From Channallabes apus (taxonomy: Eukaryota; Chordata; Actinopteri; Siluriformes; Clariidae), in the NCBI GenBank assembly GCA_030522415.1, contig CM060124.1, positions 21,075,754-21,139,753 on the forward strand: a DNA stretch of 64,000 bases, read 5' to 3'. The notes beneath the pieces were generated by a model. The model worked only from the letters and a program-made list of their open reading frames with translations, was not told the DNA's origin and made no database searches. Positions 26,537-32,660 of this stretch are shown one piece after another. Each line of letters starts with the position of its first letter. The stretch's first letter is position 1. A program made the translations under genes and the position numbers.

Positions 26537-28682
26537 TATATATGTAGAAATCCAGAAAATCACATTGTAGGATTTTTTAAATGAATTAATTGGTAAATTT
26601 CTCGGTAAAATAAGTATTTGTTCACCTACAAACAAGCAAGATTTCTGGCTCTCACAGACCTGTAACTTCTTCTCCAAGAGGCTCCTCTGTCCTCCACTCG
26701 TTACCTGTATTATTGGCATCTGTTATCAGTATAAAAGTCACCTGTCCACAACCTCAAACAGTCACACTCCAAACTCCACTATGGCCAAAACCAAAGAGCT
26801 GTCAAAGGACCCCAGAAACTAAATTGTAGACCTGCACCAGGCTGGGAAGACTGAATCTGCAGCTCGGTGTGAAGAAATCAACTGTGGGAGCAATTATTAG
26901 AAAATGGAAGATATACAGTACAAGACCACTGATAATCTCCCTCGATCTGGGGCTTCACGCAAGATCTCACCCCGTGGGGTCAAAATGATCACAAGAACTG
27001 TGAGCAAAAATCCCAGAACCACACAGGGGGACCTAATGAATGACCTGCAGAGAGCTGGGACCAAAGTAATAAAGGCTACCATCAGTACCACACTGCGCCG
27101 CCAGGGACTCAAATCCTGGATGATCCAGAAGAGGACTGGGAGAATGTCATATGGTCAGATGAAACCAAAATAGAACTTCTTGTTTGGAGGAGAAAGAATG
27201 CTGAGTTGCATCCAAAGAACACCATACCTTGTGAAGCATGGGGGTGGAAACATCAAGCTTTGGGGCTGTTTTTCTGCAAAGGGACCAGGACGACTTGTCG
27301 GATTCTATCCGTGTAAAGGAAAGAATGAATGGGGCGTTGTATCATGAGATTTTAAGTGAAAACCTCCTTCCATCAGCAAGGGCATTGACGATAAAACGTG
27401 GCTGGGTCTTTCAGCATGACAATGATCCCAAACACACCGCCCGGGCAATGAAGGAGTGGCTTCGTAAGAAGCATTTCAAGGTCGTGGAGTGGCCTAGCCA
27501 GTCTCCAGATCTTAACCCCATAGAAAATCTTTGGAGGGAGTTGAAAGTCCGTGTTGCCCAGCGACAGCCCCAAAACATCACTGCTCTAGAGGAGATCTGC
27601 ATGGAGGAACGGGCCAAAATACCAGCAACAGTGTGTGGAAATGTTTGACCTCTGTCAATGCCAATAAAGGGTATATAACAAAGTATTGATATCAACTTTT
27701 GTTATTGACAAAATACTTATTTTCCACCATAATTTGCGAATAAATTCTTTAAAAATCCTACAATGTGATTTTTTACATTTTTTTTCTTATTTTGTCTATA
27801 GTTGAGGTATACCTATGATGAAAATTACAGGCCTCTCTCATCTTTTTAAGTGGGAGAACTTGCACAGTTGGTGGCTGATTAAATACTTTTTTGCCCCACT
27901 GTATATACAGTATATTTCAACCACCTCTTTAATACATTTATAACTTTCCATTTCCATTGTTTTTGTCCCCTTACTGTATCTCTCTCTCTACCTCTCTTTT
28001 CCTTCAGAAAGGCAAGATGGATGAAATTAATCAGCACTTTTCCTCCCTGCAAGGCTACAAAGTACCACATTACTGTGGGGAGTCAGTGTACGAGGTCAGC
28101 ATGGATGAAGGTATCTCTTTATCCCAAAGGAGCTCCATGTCTAGCATCCAAGAAGTTAGCGAGATCCAAGGCATACGAAGCCCTGCCTGCACTGAAGAAC
28201 AACAACTACTCCAAACCCCTGACAGCCCCAGTCCGTACTGTCAAGACCCCTCCTACTCGACGAAAGAGTCTTCAGAGGTGACCATGAGCCCTGAGACCCT
28301 TTTGTGGGCTTGGCCAGTGAAAAGCAACATGCAGCCCAAGTTGCTCTCGTTCCCAGGTATGGATTACAGCATGATTATAGGCGCTGGCCCTAAAAGTACC
28401 AACGCTCCTACTGCTCAGGAATTCTACACCTGTGTGCATGGAGTAACCGATGACGAGATGGTGCAGCTGGTGCCCTGCATGTCAGATTTACTCAAAGGCT
28501 CTCCATATTTGGACCTAAAGGATAAACCAGAGGAGGACACTGAGGAGAAGCTCAGCCAGTTAACAGCATACTTGGAGAAACGGGAAGAGCTTCAAACCAA
28601 TGAAATAAGGTTTTGCGCAGGAGAGGAGAAGCAGAACGAGTACGTTGTGCCTTTGTTACCCCAACCAACAGACAGGAGCTAA
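2442..28682 (+). CDS. prlr: Prolactin receptor, class I cytokine receptor (8 coding exons)
   Basis: Single-pass plasma-membrane receptor for prolactin that signals through JAK2/STAT5. Joined exons 2442-2529, 19279-19408, 23013-23182, 23283-23461, 23672-23825, 25839-25929, 26353-26422 and 28008-28682 keep frame at every GT-AG junction and give 518 codons. Order: signal peptide (1 to about 20), first fibronectin domain with the two conserved Cys pairs (YYC and FTC; ECPDY and NSC), second domain ending in WSKWS (223-227), transmembrane helix (about 243-265), proline-rich Box 1 (LPPIPKP, 277-283), and a 224-residue tail with EFYTCVHGV, a conserved tyrosine motif of fish PRLRs. The intracellular part (about 250 residues) is shorter than in long mammalian forms. 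GHR is less likely because ECPDY and a canonical WSxWS fit PRLR. I cannot tell which teleost duplicate (a or b) this is. Confidence 0.9.
2876..2958 (-). mobile_element. SINE 3' end fragment
   Basis: An (ATTC)n tail followed by the reverse complement of the SINE 3' region (CTGTACCGCTTTATCC, GGGTCGCGGGGGACCTGGAG). The head is missing. Confidence 0.75.
3336..3370. repeat. (TTA)n microsatellite
   Basis: About eleven ATT/TTA trinucleotide units, inside the first prlr coding intron. Confidence 0.9.
3995..4570. repeat. Low-complexity tandem and inverted repeat
   Basis: The left part (about 3995-4135) is built of AAAACAAAATAAC units and the right part (about 4136-4570) of their complement GTTATTTTGTTTT. 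Within the right part a block is tandemly duplicated with a period of about 166 bp (ATTGGCTTTG at 4241 and again at 4407). The whole could fold into an imperfect hairpin. Confidence 0.75.
4571..5304. other. prlr intron, no feature recognised
   Basis: Ordinary AT-rich intron sequence up to the target-site duplication of the chromovirus. Confidence 0.5.
5305..5309. repeat. Target-site duplication CTTAG (left)
   Basis: Perfect 5-bp match with 10536-10540 on the other side of the element, the length expected for a Ty3/gypsy integrase. Confidence 0.9.
5310..5697 (-). repeat. 3' LTR of the chromovirus
   Basis: On the - strand it runs from TGTAACATC to ATGACA. Its copy at 10148-10535 is identical except for one base. 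The last codons and stop of pol (to 5640) lie inside it. Confidence 0.95.
5640..8696 (-). CDS. pol: Chromovirus pol: RT, RNase H, integrase, chromodomain
   Basis: 1018 open codons. Reverse transcriptase has LDL (145-147) and catalytic YLDD (208-211). RNase H has VDASE (D359) and LTDH. Integrase has its zinc motif H541/H548/C578/C581 and the D611, D671, E701 catalytic triad ([18 protein letters not shown]), then a GPF module (LSPRFIGPF). A chromodomain follows (about 902-945, [22 protein letters not shown]), which in this clade guides integration toward modified chromatin. The first 20 or so codons are really the end of the protease-RT spacer; the frame is open upstream to the TAG at 8757-8759. 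The C-terminal 19 or so codons read into the LTR. Confidence 0.95.
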   Translation of the reverse strand: MTVQTTTIESPTAQVTTNIPSEYMRFKDVFSVRAAARLPPHRPWDCAIELLPGKAPPCSRVYPLSVAETRAMEEYVSEALQQGLISRSTSPASAGFFFIEKKGGGLRPCIDYRGLNAVTIKYKHPLPLVPAAIDQLRGASIFTKLDLRSAYNLVRVRKGDEWKTAFSTTSGHYQYNVMAYGLVNAPAVFQGFMNDVFRDMFNRFVIIYLDDILIYSRSYPEHVVHVTAVLHRLRKHGLYVKAEKCAFHQREVAFLGYRIGPLGVEMEATKVAAVQQWPEPTSVKALQRFLGFANFYRRFIRGYSMVAAPLTSLLKGKPKRLCEFPVEARSAFQRLKLAFTTAPVLTLPDPEKPFVVEVDASEVGVGAVLSQRHGHPEKLHPCAFFSRKLTPAERNYDIGNRELLAVKAALEEWRHWLEGAKHSFTVLTDHRNLEYIQHAKRLNSRQARWALFFTRFRFIITYRPGSKNIKADALSRYYPSPEPITTPEPILPSSLVVAPITWDIESEIVQWARSNPVPRNCPPNRTYVPEPLRERVTIAAHTSLASGHPGVSRTLHQLEPKFWWPKMRETVKRVVLSCAVCATTKTPRSLPVGKLTPLPIPNRPWSHIAVDFVTDLPVSKGYTTILVVVDRFSKGCKFIPFRALPSALQVAESLFTCVFRCYGIPEDIVSDRGPQFIARVWKAFFQKLGTTVSLTSGYHPESNGQAERTVQELGRYLRAYCSSRQHEWADCLTWAEYAQNSLRHSSTGLTPFQCVLGYQPPLCPWDATPTDVPMVDQWFERAEKVWEDAHTKISQAVQRFKRHADRRRRESRPLQVGDRVWLSTRDLRLNLPCKKLSPRFIGPFPITAQINPVSYKLKLPAHLRIHPVFHISLLRPVVRGPLDEGAAEPSLPGAVEIEGAPAFRVKELLDSRRRGGALQYLVEWEGYGPEERSWVPARDILSRELIVDFHQARPDRPAPRPPGRPAHRQIHRSGESSLPPTARRGRPRLPPEAGSGGGGAVTSGPPQPRRVRSSSPDY
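5698..5711 (-). other. Polypurine tract of the chromovirus
   Basis: On the - strand this reads GGAGGGGGGGGTGC directly before the 3' LTR, the usual plus-strand primer position. Confidence 0.8.
8757..9391 (-). CDS. Chromovirus nucleocapsid zinc knuckle and protease
   Basis: Same frame as pol. It carries one CCHC zinc knuckle ([14 protein letters not shown]), a long His/Thr/Pro-rich linker encoded by a GTGTGT-like repeat (about 9100-9245), and an aspartic protease with the active site [10 protein letters not shown] and the later VVLGLPWL motif. It ends at an in-frame TAG (8757-8759) just before the pol block. It has no ATG start; the frame joins gag by a -1 shift over a run of six C (- strand, 9401-9396). 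It is probably made as part of a Gag-Pol fusion. Confidence 0.85.
9392..10153 (-). CDS. gag: Chromovirus gag capsid
   Basis: 253 codons. The ATG (10153-10151) falls in the last six bases of the 5' LTR, so gag begins inside the LTR and reads across the primer site. The central part has the retrotransposon gag (RTL/PEG10-like) pattern: [20 protein letters not shown], then [14 protein letters not shown], and LMRLRQG...YAARFR. It ends in TAG at 9394-9392, next to the C-run where the frame changes to nucleocapsid-protease. Confidence 0.85.
   Translation of the reverse strand: MTDGRTYQDAAGVPLLQEEVTPMHYVWVMQLEIDSLARAVNDLAHCVEHLAISGQEPAGPSTRSTPSPPRPAPPERYAGDPDRCKQFILACELYLAAYPDISDQQRIRFVIQQLTGLAMDWAAAVWSAGGELTHRYTSFLEAMTAVFDHPDQGRTGEQELMRLRQGNVPVAEYAARFRVRAAESGWCEKSLRARFRDGLQPEVQVELACRDTGFSLDETINLAIKLDQHLRSQRSQPGTRPVQTPASLANGPP
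10137..10145 (-). other. Putative self-primer binding site
   Basis: Two bases inside the 5' LTR the - strand reads TGGACGGAC. This is exactly complementary to GTCCGTCCA at 10355-10347, the predicted RNA 5' end. No ordinary tRNA 3'-end complement is seen here. Tf1/sushi-type elements use the 5' end of their own RNA as primer. Confidence 0.65.
10148..10535 (-). repeat. 5' LTR of the chromovirus
   Basis: Runs TGTAACATC to ATGACA on the - strand. It has a TATTTATA box at 10385-10378, a likely RNA start near 10355 (30 bases downstream) and AATAAA at 10212-10207. Confidence 0.95.
10378..10385 (-). promoter_or_regulatory. TATA box of the chromovirus LTR
   Basis: TATTTATA on the - strand, 30 bases before the self-complementary GTCCGTCCA. 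The same box is at the matching place in the other LTR. Confidence 0.6.
10536..10540. repeat. Target-site duplication CTTAG (right)
   Basis: Matches 5305-5309. Confidence 0.9.
10541..12195 (-). pseudogene. Old Ty3/gypsy relic: RT and RNase H
   Basis: Heavily decayed, with many stops and shifts, but recognisable on the - strand. From about 12160 down: a pre-RT segment ([15 protein letters not shown]), RT pieces (FQRLMD, GLLKPQE), RNase H pieces ([31 protein letters not shown] near 11400-11500), and the end of RNase H ([18 protein letters not shown] near 11220). This family differs from the young chromovirus next to it. Confidence 0.6.
12249..12632 (+). mobile_element. tRNA-derived SINE, full length, with TSD
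   Basis: Head with pol III A box (TGGTGTAGTGGTTAGCAC) and B box (GGGTTCGATTCCC), a conserved body, and a tail ending GGATTAAGCGGTATAGAAAA. It is flanked by a perfect 13-bp duplication, ACATACACAGTCA, at 12236-12248 and 12633-12645. The first 11 bases (GGCGGCGCGGT) are duplicated at the head. The target was the 3' UTR of the L2 LINE. Confidence 0.9.
12816..14028 (-). mobile_element. Tc1-like transposon with internal deletion
   Basis: About 1.2 kb between TA dinucleotides. The inverted terminal repeats are about 130 bp: TACAAACCGGATTCCAAAAA at the left and its complement at 14009-14028, with inner matches around TGGAGATGGCAAATGTCAAT. It lies inside the L2 3' UTR. It is shorter than an intact Tc1 (about 1.6 kb) because the 3' half of the gene is missing. 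Confidence 0.9.
12950..13729 (-). pseudogene. Tc1 transposase, C-terminally deleted
   Basis: Starting at 13729, the open frame gives the paired helix-turn-helix region ([33 protein letters not shown]), the GRPR-like linker (GQGRKT), and the first catalytic Asp (LWSDESRF). It then runs to [13 protein letters not shown] and joins the terminal repeat directly. The second Asp and the last Asp/Glu of the DDE triad are absent, so the protein cannot be active. Confidence 0.85.
14127..16330 (-). pseudogene. L2 LINE ORF2: endonuclease end and reverse transcriptase
   Basis: On the - strand it begins with the end of an APE endonuclease ([22 protein letters not shown]), then a spacer, then RT motifs: [48 protein letters not shown], and the C-terminal [14 protein letters not shown] and [11 protein letters not shown]. 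The catalytic box reads FAYDIVM, so the first Asp of the usual FADD is Tyr. A frameshift lies near 14890 (between GAPRGVF and [12 protein letters not shown]), and more lie downstream. Inactive. Confidence 0.85.
16340..16800 (-). pseudogene. Ty3/gypsy integrase relic
   Basis: On the - strand the pieces [29 protein letters not shown] and [14 protein letters not shown] follow the layout of a gypsy integrase core (VVVDY-TRYPE, ILTD-GTPF, GLVERFN-TLK). Stops and shifts separate them. In the last piece the expected Glu of GLVE is kept. It could belong to the same old insertion as 10541-12195, but the order of domains would then be rearranged. Confidence 0.5.
16801..18132. other. prlr intron; further retroelement debris possible
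   Basis: No intact frame. The 16.8-17.3 kb part has a base composition like the gypsy relic beside it but I could not assign a domain. The rest is plain AT-rich intron. Confidence 0.35.
18133..18668. mobile_element. hAT-like MITE (TAGTGATGGG family)
   Basis: 536 bp with terminal inverted repeats TAGTGATGGGAAGTTCG at the left and CGTTCATGAACGACCCATCACTA at the right. Flanks ATTTAAAG and ATTTAACC agree at 6 of 8 positions, as expected of an old 8-bp duplication. Inner arms repeat GAACGAATC/GATTCGTTC-type motifs. No coding capacity. Confidence 0.75.
19279..19408 (+). CDS. prlr: prlr exon: start of first fibronectin domain
   Basis: Acceptor TTCTGCAG, donor GTAAGG. It encodes [17 protein letters not shown], the first conserved Cys pair and WW of the ligand-binding region. 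Enters in phase 1, leaves in phase 2. Confidence 0.92.
19753..20070 (-). mobile_element. SINE copy, old
   Basis: Reverse-strand copy of the window's SINE: the 3' end near 19780, the conserved middle (GGAGAACATGCAAACTCC in + orientation), and the tRNA-like head near 20050 (B box GGGACTCGAACCC). It contains a G-run and is more diverged than the 12.2-kb and 45.6-kb copies. Confidence 0.75.
20296..20659 (+). mobile_element. tRNA-derived SINE, full length
   Basis: Head GGGGGTGTAGTGGTTAGCAC, B box GGTTCGATTCCCC, the full body, and tail AAAATGAATGAATGAATGAAT. Near-identical to the copies at 12249 and 53078. Confidence 0.88.
20660..22375. other. prlr intron, no feature recognised
   Basis: AT-rich, with no convincing exon or transposon ends. 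The purine-rich part at 21.9-22.1 kb has no domain. A short TTTA repeat lies at 22198-22222. Confidence 0.4.
22376..22653 (-). mobile_element. SINE copy, variant subfamily
   Basis: The outer part TGTAGTCCAACTAGG plus the text after it matches 53709 onward and is not seen in other copies. The head (GTGCTAACCACT in + orientation) is at 22630-22640. Confidence 0.65.
22661..22830 (-). mobile_element. SINE 3' half
   Basis: Reverse-strand copy with TGCCGCTTTATCCTGTATTCAG, GGGTCGCGGGGGGCCTGGAG, and the middle up to GGGAGGAAACCGG. The head is absent. Confidence 0.75.
23013..23182 (+). CDS. prlr: prlr exon: rest of first fibronectin domain
   Basis: Acceptor TTGCTTTTCAG, donor GTAAGC. Encodes [16 protein letters not shown] with the second Cys pair. 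Enters in phase 2 and leaves in phase 1. An upstream AG at 22988-22989 is not used because it breaks the frame. Confidence 0.92.
23283..23461 (+). CDS. prlr: prlr exon: start of second fibronectin domain
   Basis: Acceptor TCGACAG, donor GTAATG. Encodes [10 protein letters not shown] and the VSW...GW strand pattern of the membrane-proximal domain. The intron before it is only 100 bp. Leaves in phase 0. Confidence 0.92.
23672..23825 (+). CDS. prlr: prlr exon with WSxWS motif
   Basis: Acceptor CCCCTACAG, donor GTACAC. Encodes YEVQVRCRS and WSKWS, the cytokine-receptor signature needed for folding and export. Leaves in phase 1. Confidence 0.93.
23826..25439. other. prlr intron with a dispersed-repeat relic
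   Basis: Mostly plain intron. About 24975-25200 resembles the 3' region of a dispersed fish retroelement (CCACCGACACCACGTCATGC, CTGGGTCTACCCTGGGGCCT) but is too decayed to name. Confidence 0.35.
25440..25605 (+). mobile_element. Mariner transposase relic (C-terminus)
   Basis: Translates in pieces to [11 protein letters not shown] and [18 protein letters not shown], the end of a mariner transposase (usually DGI--LV-RW-KCI). Frameshifts and a stop separate the pieces. Confidence 0.6.
25839..25929 (+). CDS. prlr: prlr transmembrane exon
   Basis: Acceptor CTCTTTCAG after a pyrimidine tract, donor GTGAGG. Encodes a hydrophobic helix ([18 protein letters not shown]) followed by GKR. Enters in phase 1 and leaves in phase 2. 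Confidence 0.93.
26353..26422 (+). CDS. prlr: prlr Box 1 exon
   Basis: Acceptor TCTGCAG, donor GTATTT. 70 bp encoding the proline-rich JAK2-docking Box 1 ([14 protein letters not shown]). Leaves in phase 0. Confidence 0.92.
26501..26532. repeat. (AC)n microsatellite
   Basis: About 15 AC units; it abuts the truncated left end of the Tc1 element that follows. Confidence 0.9.
26545..27903 (+). mobile_element. Tc1-like transposon, left end truncated
   Basis: The right end finishes TTTTGCCCCACTG before TA (27902-27903). Inner inverted repeats match: ACATTGTAGGATTTTTTAAA at 26562 and TTTAAAAATCCTACAATGTG at 27750. The outer left terminal repeat is missing, replaced by the microsatellite. Confidence 0.85.
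26781..27650 (+). pseudogene. Tc1 transposase, decayed
   Basis: Starts [13 protein letters not shown] and then a stop. Later pieces: [20 protein letters not shown] (DNA-binding domain), [24 protein letters not shown] (second Asp), and [15 protein letters not shown] (third acidic residue). The pieces lie in different frames and several stops intervene, so no protein is made. Confidence 0.85.
28008..28682 (+). CDS. prlr: prlr last exon: intracellular tail
   Basis: Acceptor CCTTCAG; 224 codons and TAA. Begins [11 protein letters not shown] just after Box 1, as in other PRLRs, and has EFYTCVHGV, a conserved tyrosine in a likely STAT5-docking context, followed by VQLVPC. Ends QPTDRS. Two in-frame tyrosines near the start (GYKVPHY, VYEV) are also present. 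Confidence 0.92.
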   Translation, partial: KGKMDEINQHFSSLQGYKVPHYCGESVYEVSMDEGISLSQRSSMSSIQEVSEIQGIRSPACTEEQQLLQTPDSPSPYCQDPSYSTKESSEVTMSPETLLWAWPVKSNMQPKLLSFPGMDYSMIIGAGPKSTNAPTAQEFYTCVHGVTDDEMVQLVPCMSDLLKGSPYLDLKDKPEEDTEEKLSQLTAYLEKREELQTNEIRFCAGEEKQNEYVVPLLPQPTDRS

Positions 28683-29517
28683 ACGCTGTGTTAATTAAAT
28701 ATGTGTATTGCAATCCATGAGCAGCTATCAAAAGTTTCTGTGACAGAACTCTGAAAAAGAAATCAGGTTTAGACCGAAATTGGGTTGTATTGCCGTTCAT
28801 ACAGTAGCTGAAGTTTAAGAAAACTATTCAATGAAAACTTTTTAATGTGGCCACTAGGTGGTGTAATTATTATGCTTTCGGGTTATTCATTCTTACCTCT
28901 TTTTGCAAAACTTGTTAGAGCCGGTACATGTCCAGGCCCGTCTGAAGGCCAGAGCGATATCTCAGAAACAAACGGTTGAAAGTTTCTAGAATTCATATAA
29001 AAATTATCACTCATTAGATTTTGAAATTGATCCAAAACAGGCTCACAATCACAGCAACAATTGTTGTTTGCGGAACATTTTAAACCCTTTCCAGGCGAGC
29101 AATTTAGTGCATTATTACCAAGATAAATTACTATCATTGGCAGCACAGCCAACACCACCGGTTGTCCTACTGTACCTGTTTGGATCTCAGTATCTAATTA
29201 GAAATCATAATTATCCGTGACTTTTTTAATGGGAACATGATCTCAAAGCAGAGAAAAAGCACACATCTTTAGGCGGACTGGCTGATTTTAACGAGGGATT
29301 GTCAAACCCGCTGTTTGCCTATTGTGATCTATGCTCATGGTTTACAACATGGGGTCCATGCCCTCCTCAGGGGGCGGGGGGGTGGGGGATGCAGGGGCCT
29401 TTGTCGCTCGAAAGTTAGGAGGTTTTTGGAATGTTGAACACGATGGATAGGCTCCATAGTTACACAATTACAGTATAATAAATAGCTTTATTTAAAAAGA
29501 TAAATGTATTCTTTATT

Positions 29518-29518
<1 letters not shown>
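28683..29518. other. prlr: prlr 3' UTR and downstream
   Basis: No further coding sequence. The first good AATAAA I see is near 29479 (ATAATAAATAG), so a 3' UTR of about 0.8 kb is possible but not proven. Confidence 0.4.

Positions 29519-29595
<77 letters not shown>
29519..29595. repeat. (AT)n microsatellite
   Basis: An uninterrupted run of about 38 TA units. Confidence 0.95.
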
Positions 29596-29596
<1 letters not shown>

Positions 29597-29876
29597 TTTT
29601 TCTGAGCTGGTATGGGTTGTAGCAAGGAGGGGCTCAGCTCTACTTAAATCCAAGCAGGGGATCTCTAAGGAAAAATAAGACTTAAATAAGACTTTAACTA
29701 CACTTCACTTTGGTTTATCATATGTAGGTCACATTTCTTCCATTTGCTGAATTTTGGTCCAAACCCAATTTTTCCAATTTTTCATTGCTTTCTTTTCATC
29801 CCACCTGATCTACAGTATTGTTAAGTAGTCTTAAGGCGCAGCACATTTTGTTCATATTAAATTTAAAAAAGCCCTA

Positions 29877-29992
29877 TGTTGGATTGTCACCCTGTCCAGG
29901 GTGTACCCTGCCTCGTGCCCTAAGCCTCCTGGGACAGGCTCCAGGTCCCCACGACCCTGAATGAAGGATAAAGCGGTATAGAAAATGAATGA
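29877..29992 (+). mobile_element. SINE 3' half
   Basis: TTGGATTGTCACCCTGTCCAG, then GGGACAGGCTCCAGG and the tail GATAAAGCGGTATAGAAAATG. Confidence 0.8.
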
Positions 29993-29999
29993 ATATTTT

Positions 30000-30235
30000 A
30001 AACCTTTCTTTCGGCTGCTCTCAAGGAGTCGCCACAGCAGCCGGTCCCATCCTCACACAACTTGGCCCAGGTTTCACACACGGATACCCTTCCTGACACA
30101 ACCACTCCATTTTCATCCAGGCTTAGGACTGGGATTGCATCTAGTGGCTGCATAGTATGGGGTATGGGGTATGGCAACACACTGACAGTGGGGCTCGAAC
30201 CCAGACCCTCAGATCCTTAAATCAACAACCTATCA
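30000..30235 (-). mobile_element. Dispersed fish repeat (possible second SINE type)
   Basis: CTTTCTTTCGGCTGCTCTCA then GGAGTCGCCACAGCAGCC, ending GTGGGGCTCGAACCCAGACC, which is a B-box-like motif on the - strand. It differs from the common SINE of this window. It resembles widespread fish RTE/SINE-type repeats; I cannot name the family. Confidence 0.5.
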
Positions 30236-31107
30236 CATTACCACCTGAGACCAGATGTTTTACTGCAACAGGCTGCAAAGTGCCTAAAGATACATAAAAA
30301 AAATTGTAATAACCTCAGCAACGACCTCATCTCTCGTCTGTTGGATCATCCTCAGTATACTAATCACCAGCCTGATCATCTGTCATCATCATCCGCACCT
30401 GTTTCTCGCTGGTTCATGCCTTAAGTTGGATCGTTTAATGTTTGAATGATTCATAGGTCACTGTGACAAAAGCATTCTCTGAAAGTTGGTCATGTGCAGG
30501 GACTTTACTGAAAATGAGAGCCTTCATGAAGCCTGGAGAACTCGTCCTTGAGACTACAAAGAAAAGAAATGCAAGAAATTCTGGCTGTTTGGAAGCAAAT
30601 TATGAAGAAATGTGGGTCGGCTCATGACTTTTGGAGAGTACAGTATATCATGGACGCAAGCACAACATGAAAAGTGCAAATAGATGTAAACACTTTTTTT
30701 GTAATGTTCAGATCTGTTTGTATTATAAATATATTTTAGATTGTTTAATAGACTCAAGAAACAAAGAGACTGGTTGATCACGTATGCCGTTTGCTCAGGT
30801 TCTAACTGTATATAAAGTTGATGTAAGATATATACTATAGAGTATTGGATGGGAAATTGGAGATTGGGACATTCAATACAACGTGTGAGTGCATGCATGA
30901 GACAATCCAAAAAAGTAACACAATATTTACATGATAAATGTAGCCATCTTACCCTGGAATCTTCTGCACAAGTTTCTACAAGTTCGAGAATGGTTTCAAA
31001 TTGTCAGAGAACTGGCTTTTATACGGTACATTGTGTGTTCAAAATGGAACTTTTGATTGTACAGAATGACAAAACAGTTCTGAAAGTAAAACCTCCTTTT
31101 GATGTCT
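30236..31107. other. Intergenic, no feature recognised
   Basis: AT-rich, no plausible exon or terminal repeat. Confidence 0.4.
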
Positions 31108-31205
31108 TCAATGTAGAGCCATGATCAGACTACCTGCTTCATGTCTGAAACCCTGGCCTCTCAAGAACTCCTTTAATGGCCCAAACATATGAACAAAAGC
31201 TTGAA
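31108..31205 (-). mobile_element. Mariner transposase relic
   Basis: The - strand reads MFGPLKEFLRGQGFRHEAG, the mariner C-terminal region. It is inverted relative to the next relic at 31381. Confidence 0.6.
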
Positions 31206-31380
31206 TCGAAGGCAGGAGTGTACGAGGGATGTGGATGTGGCAAAAGCTCCCAGCCGAGTTCCTGTAACGTGCAAGTGGCGCGGTGGCCAGTATGAGGTCA
31301 GGCATTGTCCTGCAATGATAGAACGCCTTTGATAATCAAACCAGGTTGTTGTTGTTGTTGTTGTTTTTTTCATTAAGGAA

Positions 31381-31495
31381 ATGGGTCATTAGAGTTCTTG
31401 GGAGGCCAGTGTATCAGATGTGACAGTGACGTTAAGCAGGCAGTCCAATCACGGCTCCTGAGTGCTGAGAAAATTTTGATGGTATCCAAGTGGTG
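31381..31495 (+). mobile_element. Mariner transposase relic
   Basis: The + strand reads LEFLGGQCIRCDSDVKQAVQ and SAEKILMVSKW, the same region as the relics at 428 and 25440, with small shifts. Confidence 0.55.
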
Positions 31496-32253
31496 ATTAC
31501 GCGTTCTGTTATTCTGCGCAATCACAAGGTCGACTTCTCATCCCTTGTAAAAAAAAATAAAAATTGTTTATTGCAGATTTGACGTCAAACAGGACGACCT
31601 TAATCTGAACTGGATCAAACCAGAACACTGTACAGAATTCATTCATGAGCTCAGGATTAAATCCAGAACCCTGGTAATGTGAGGCAGCAATGCTGTACCC
31701 TACCATGATGACAATCATTAAAGATTATTCAAAAATTTATGCTTACAGTAAGTGAAAGTCTTTAAATATAAAGTCAAATATTTCAGGCAAAACACTCAAC
31801 AATATAACTCCAATTTTCGCAACAACAACCAAAGTGGTATAAATATAAATATATTTTCCAATTATATAATTGGGATTATTTTTGTTTTTTTGCTGTATGA
31901 AGCATTTTCTGTTTCCAAATGATCTATTTTTAGTGAAAAATCTAAAAAAAAATAGATTTTGTGTTAATGGACCACGTGCAAGTGATGGGATCTTGATTTT
32001 CTTAGGCGTGAAAAAGACACAGTTGTATCTCAGGATGCCAAAAGACAATTTAAAAAAATGACACACACCAAAGAGGCTTAGAACATCCTGAGAGTGGTGG
32101 GAGAGACAGGACATGAAGTGATAATAAGATTTATAATAAGATTTCAAAAAATATCGCTTTTACACTACCTAAGATGCAACTGATAACTGATTAACCAATA
32201 TCCATCTGATATTGTTTTCTTTAAAAATAACTACTGTTTACTATCTACGAGAG

Positions 32254-32660
32254 GCGTTCAAGTCAAACCGGGACTTGTGATGAAATATTTTGTGAATGAA
32301 GGCATAAACCCGGTTAACATTTTCAGAATGTTGACTGACTTCTTTTAAAGTGGAGAACAGAAACAGACGATCTTTATCTGGCGGTAAAAAAAAAATCATA
32401 TTTTAATCAGAATCCCTTCCTTGGAAAGTGGATGGTGTGTGAGCTGCATTCCTTTCCAAAGTGTACTTAAACTGTACTCCCTGCACTCTATTGAGGGAAT
32501 GTCTGTTAACCGAACCACCCAAGGCAAAATTGCTCCATTCTGCACAATTTCCACATGGTTGGGCCATTAAAGGAGTTCTTGGGAGGCCAGCGTTTCCGAA
32601 ATGAAGCCGGCAGTCTGATCATGGTTCATTTCTACCTTGATGGTATCTAAGCACTAATAG
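32254..32660 (+). mobile_element. Mariner element, internally deleted
   Basis: It opens with the terminal sequence CAAGTCAAACCGGGACTTGT and an N-terminal start, MKYFVNEGINPVNIFRML. Later comes the C-terminal GPLKEFLGGQRFRNEAGSL. The central catalytic region is missing, so the copy is about 0.4 kb instead of about 1.3 kb. Confidence 0.65.
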
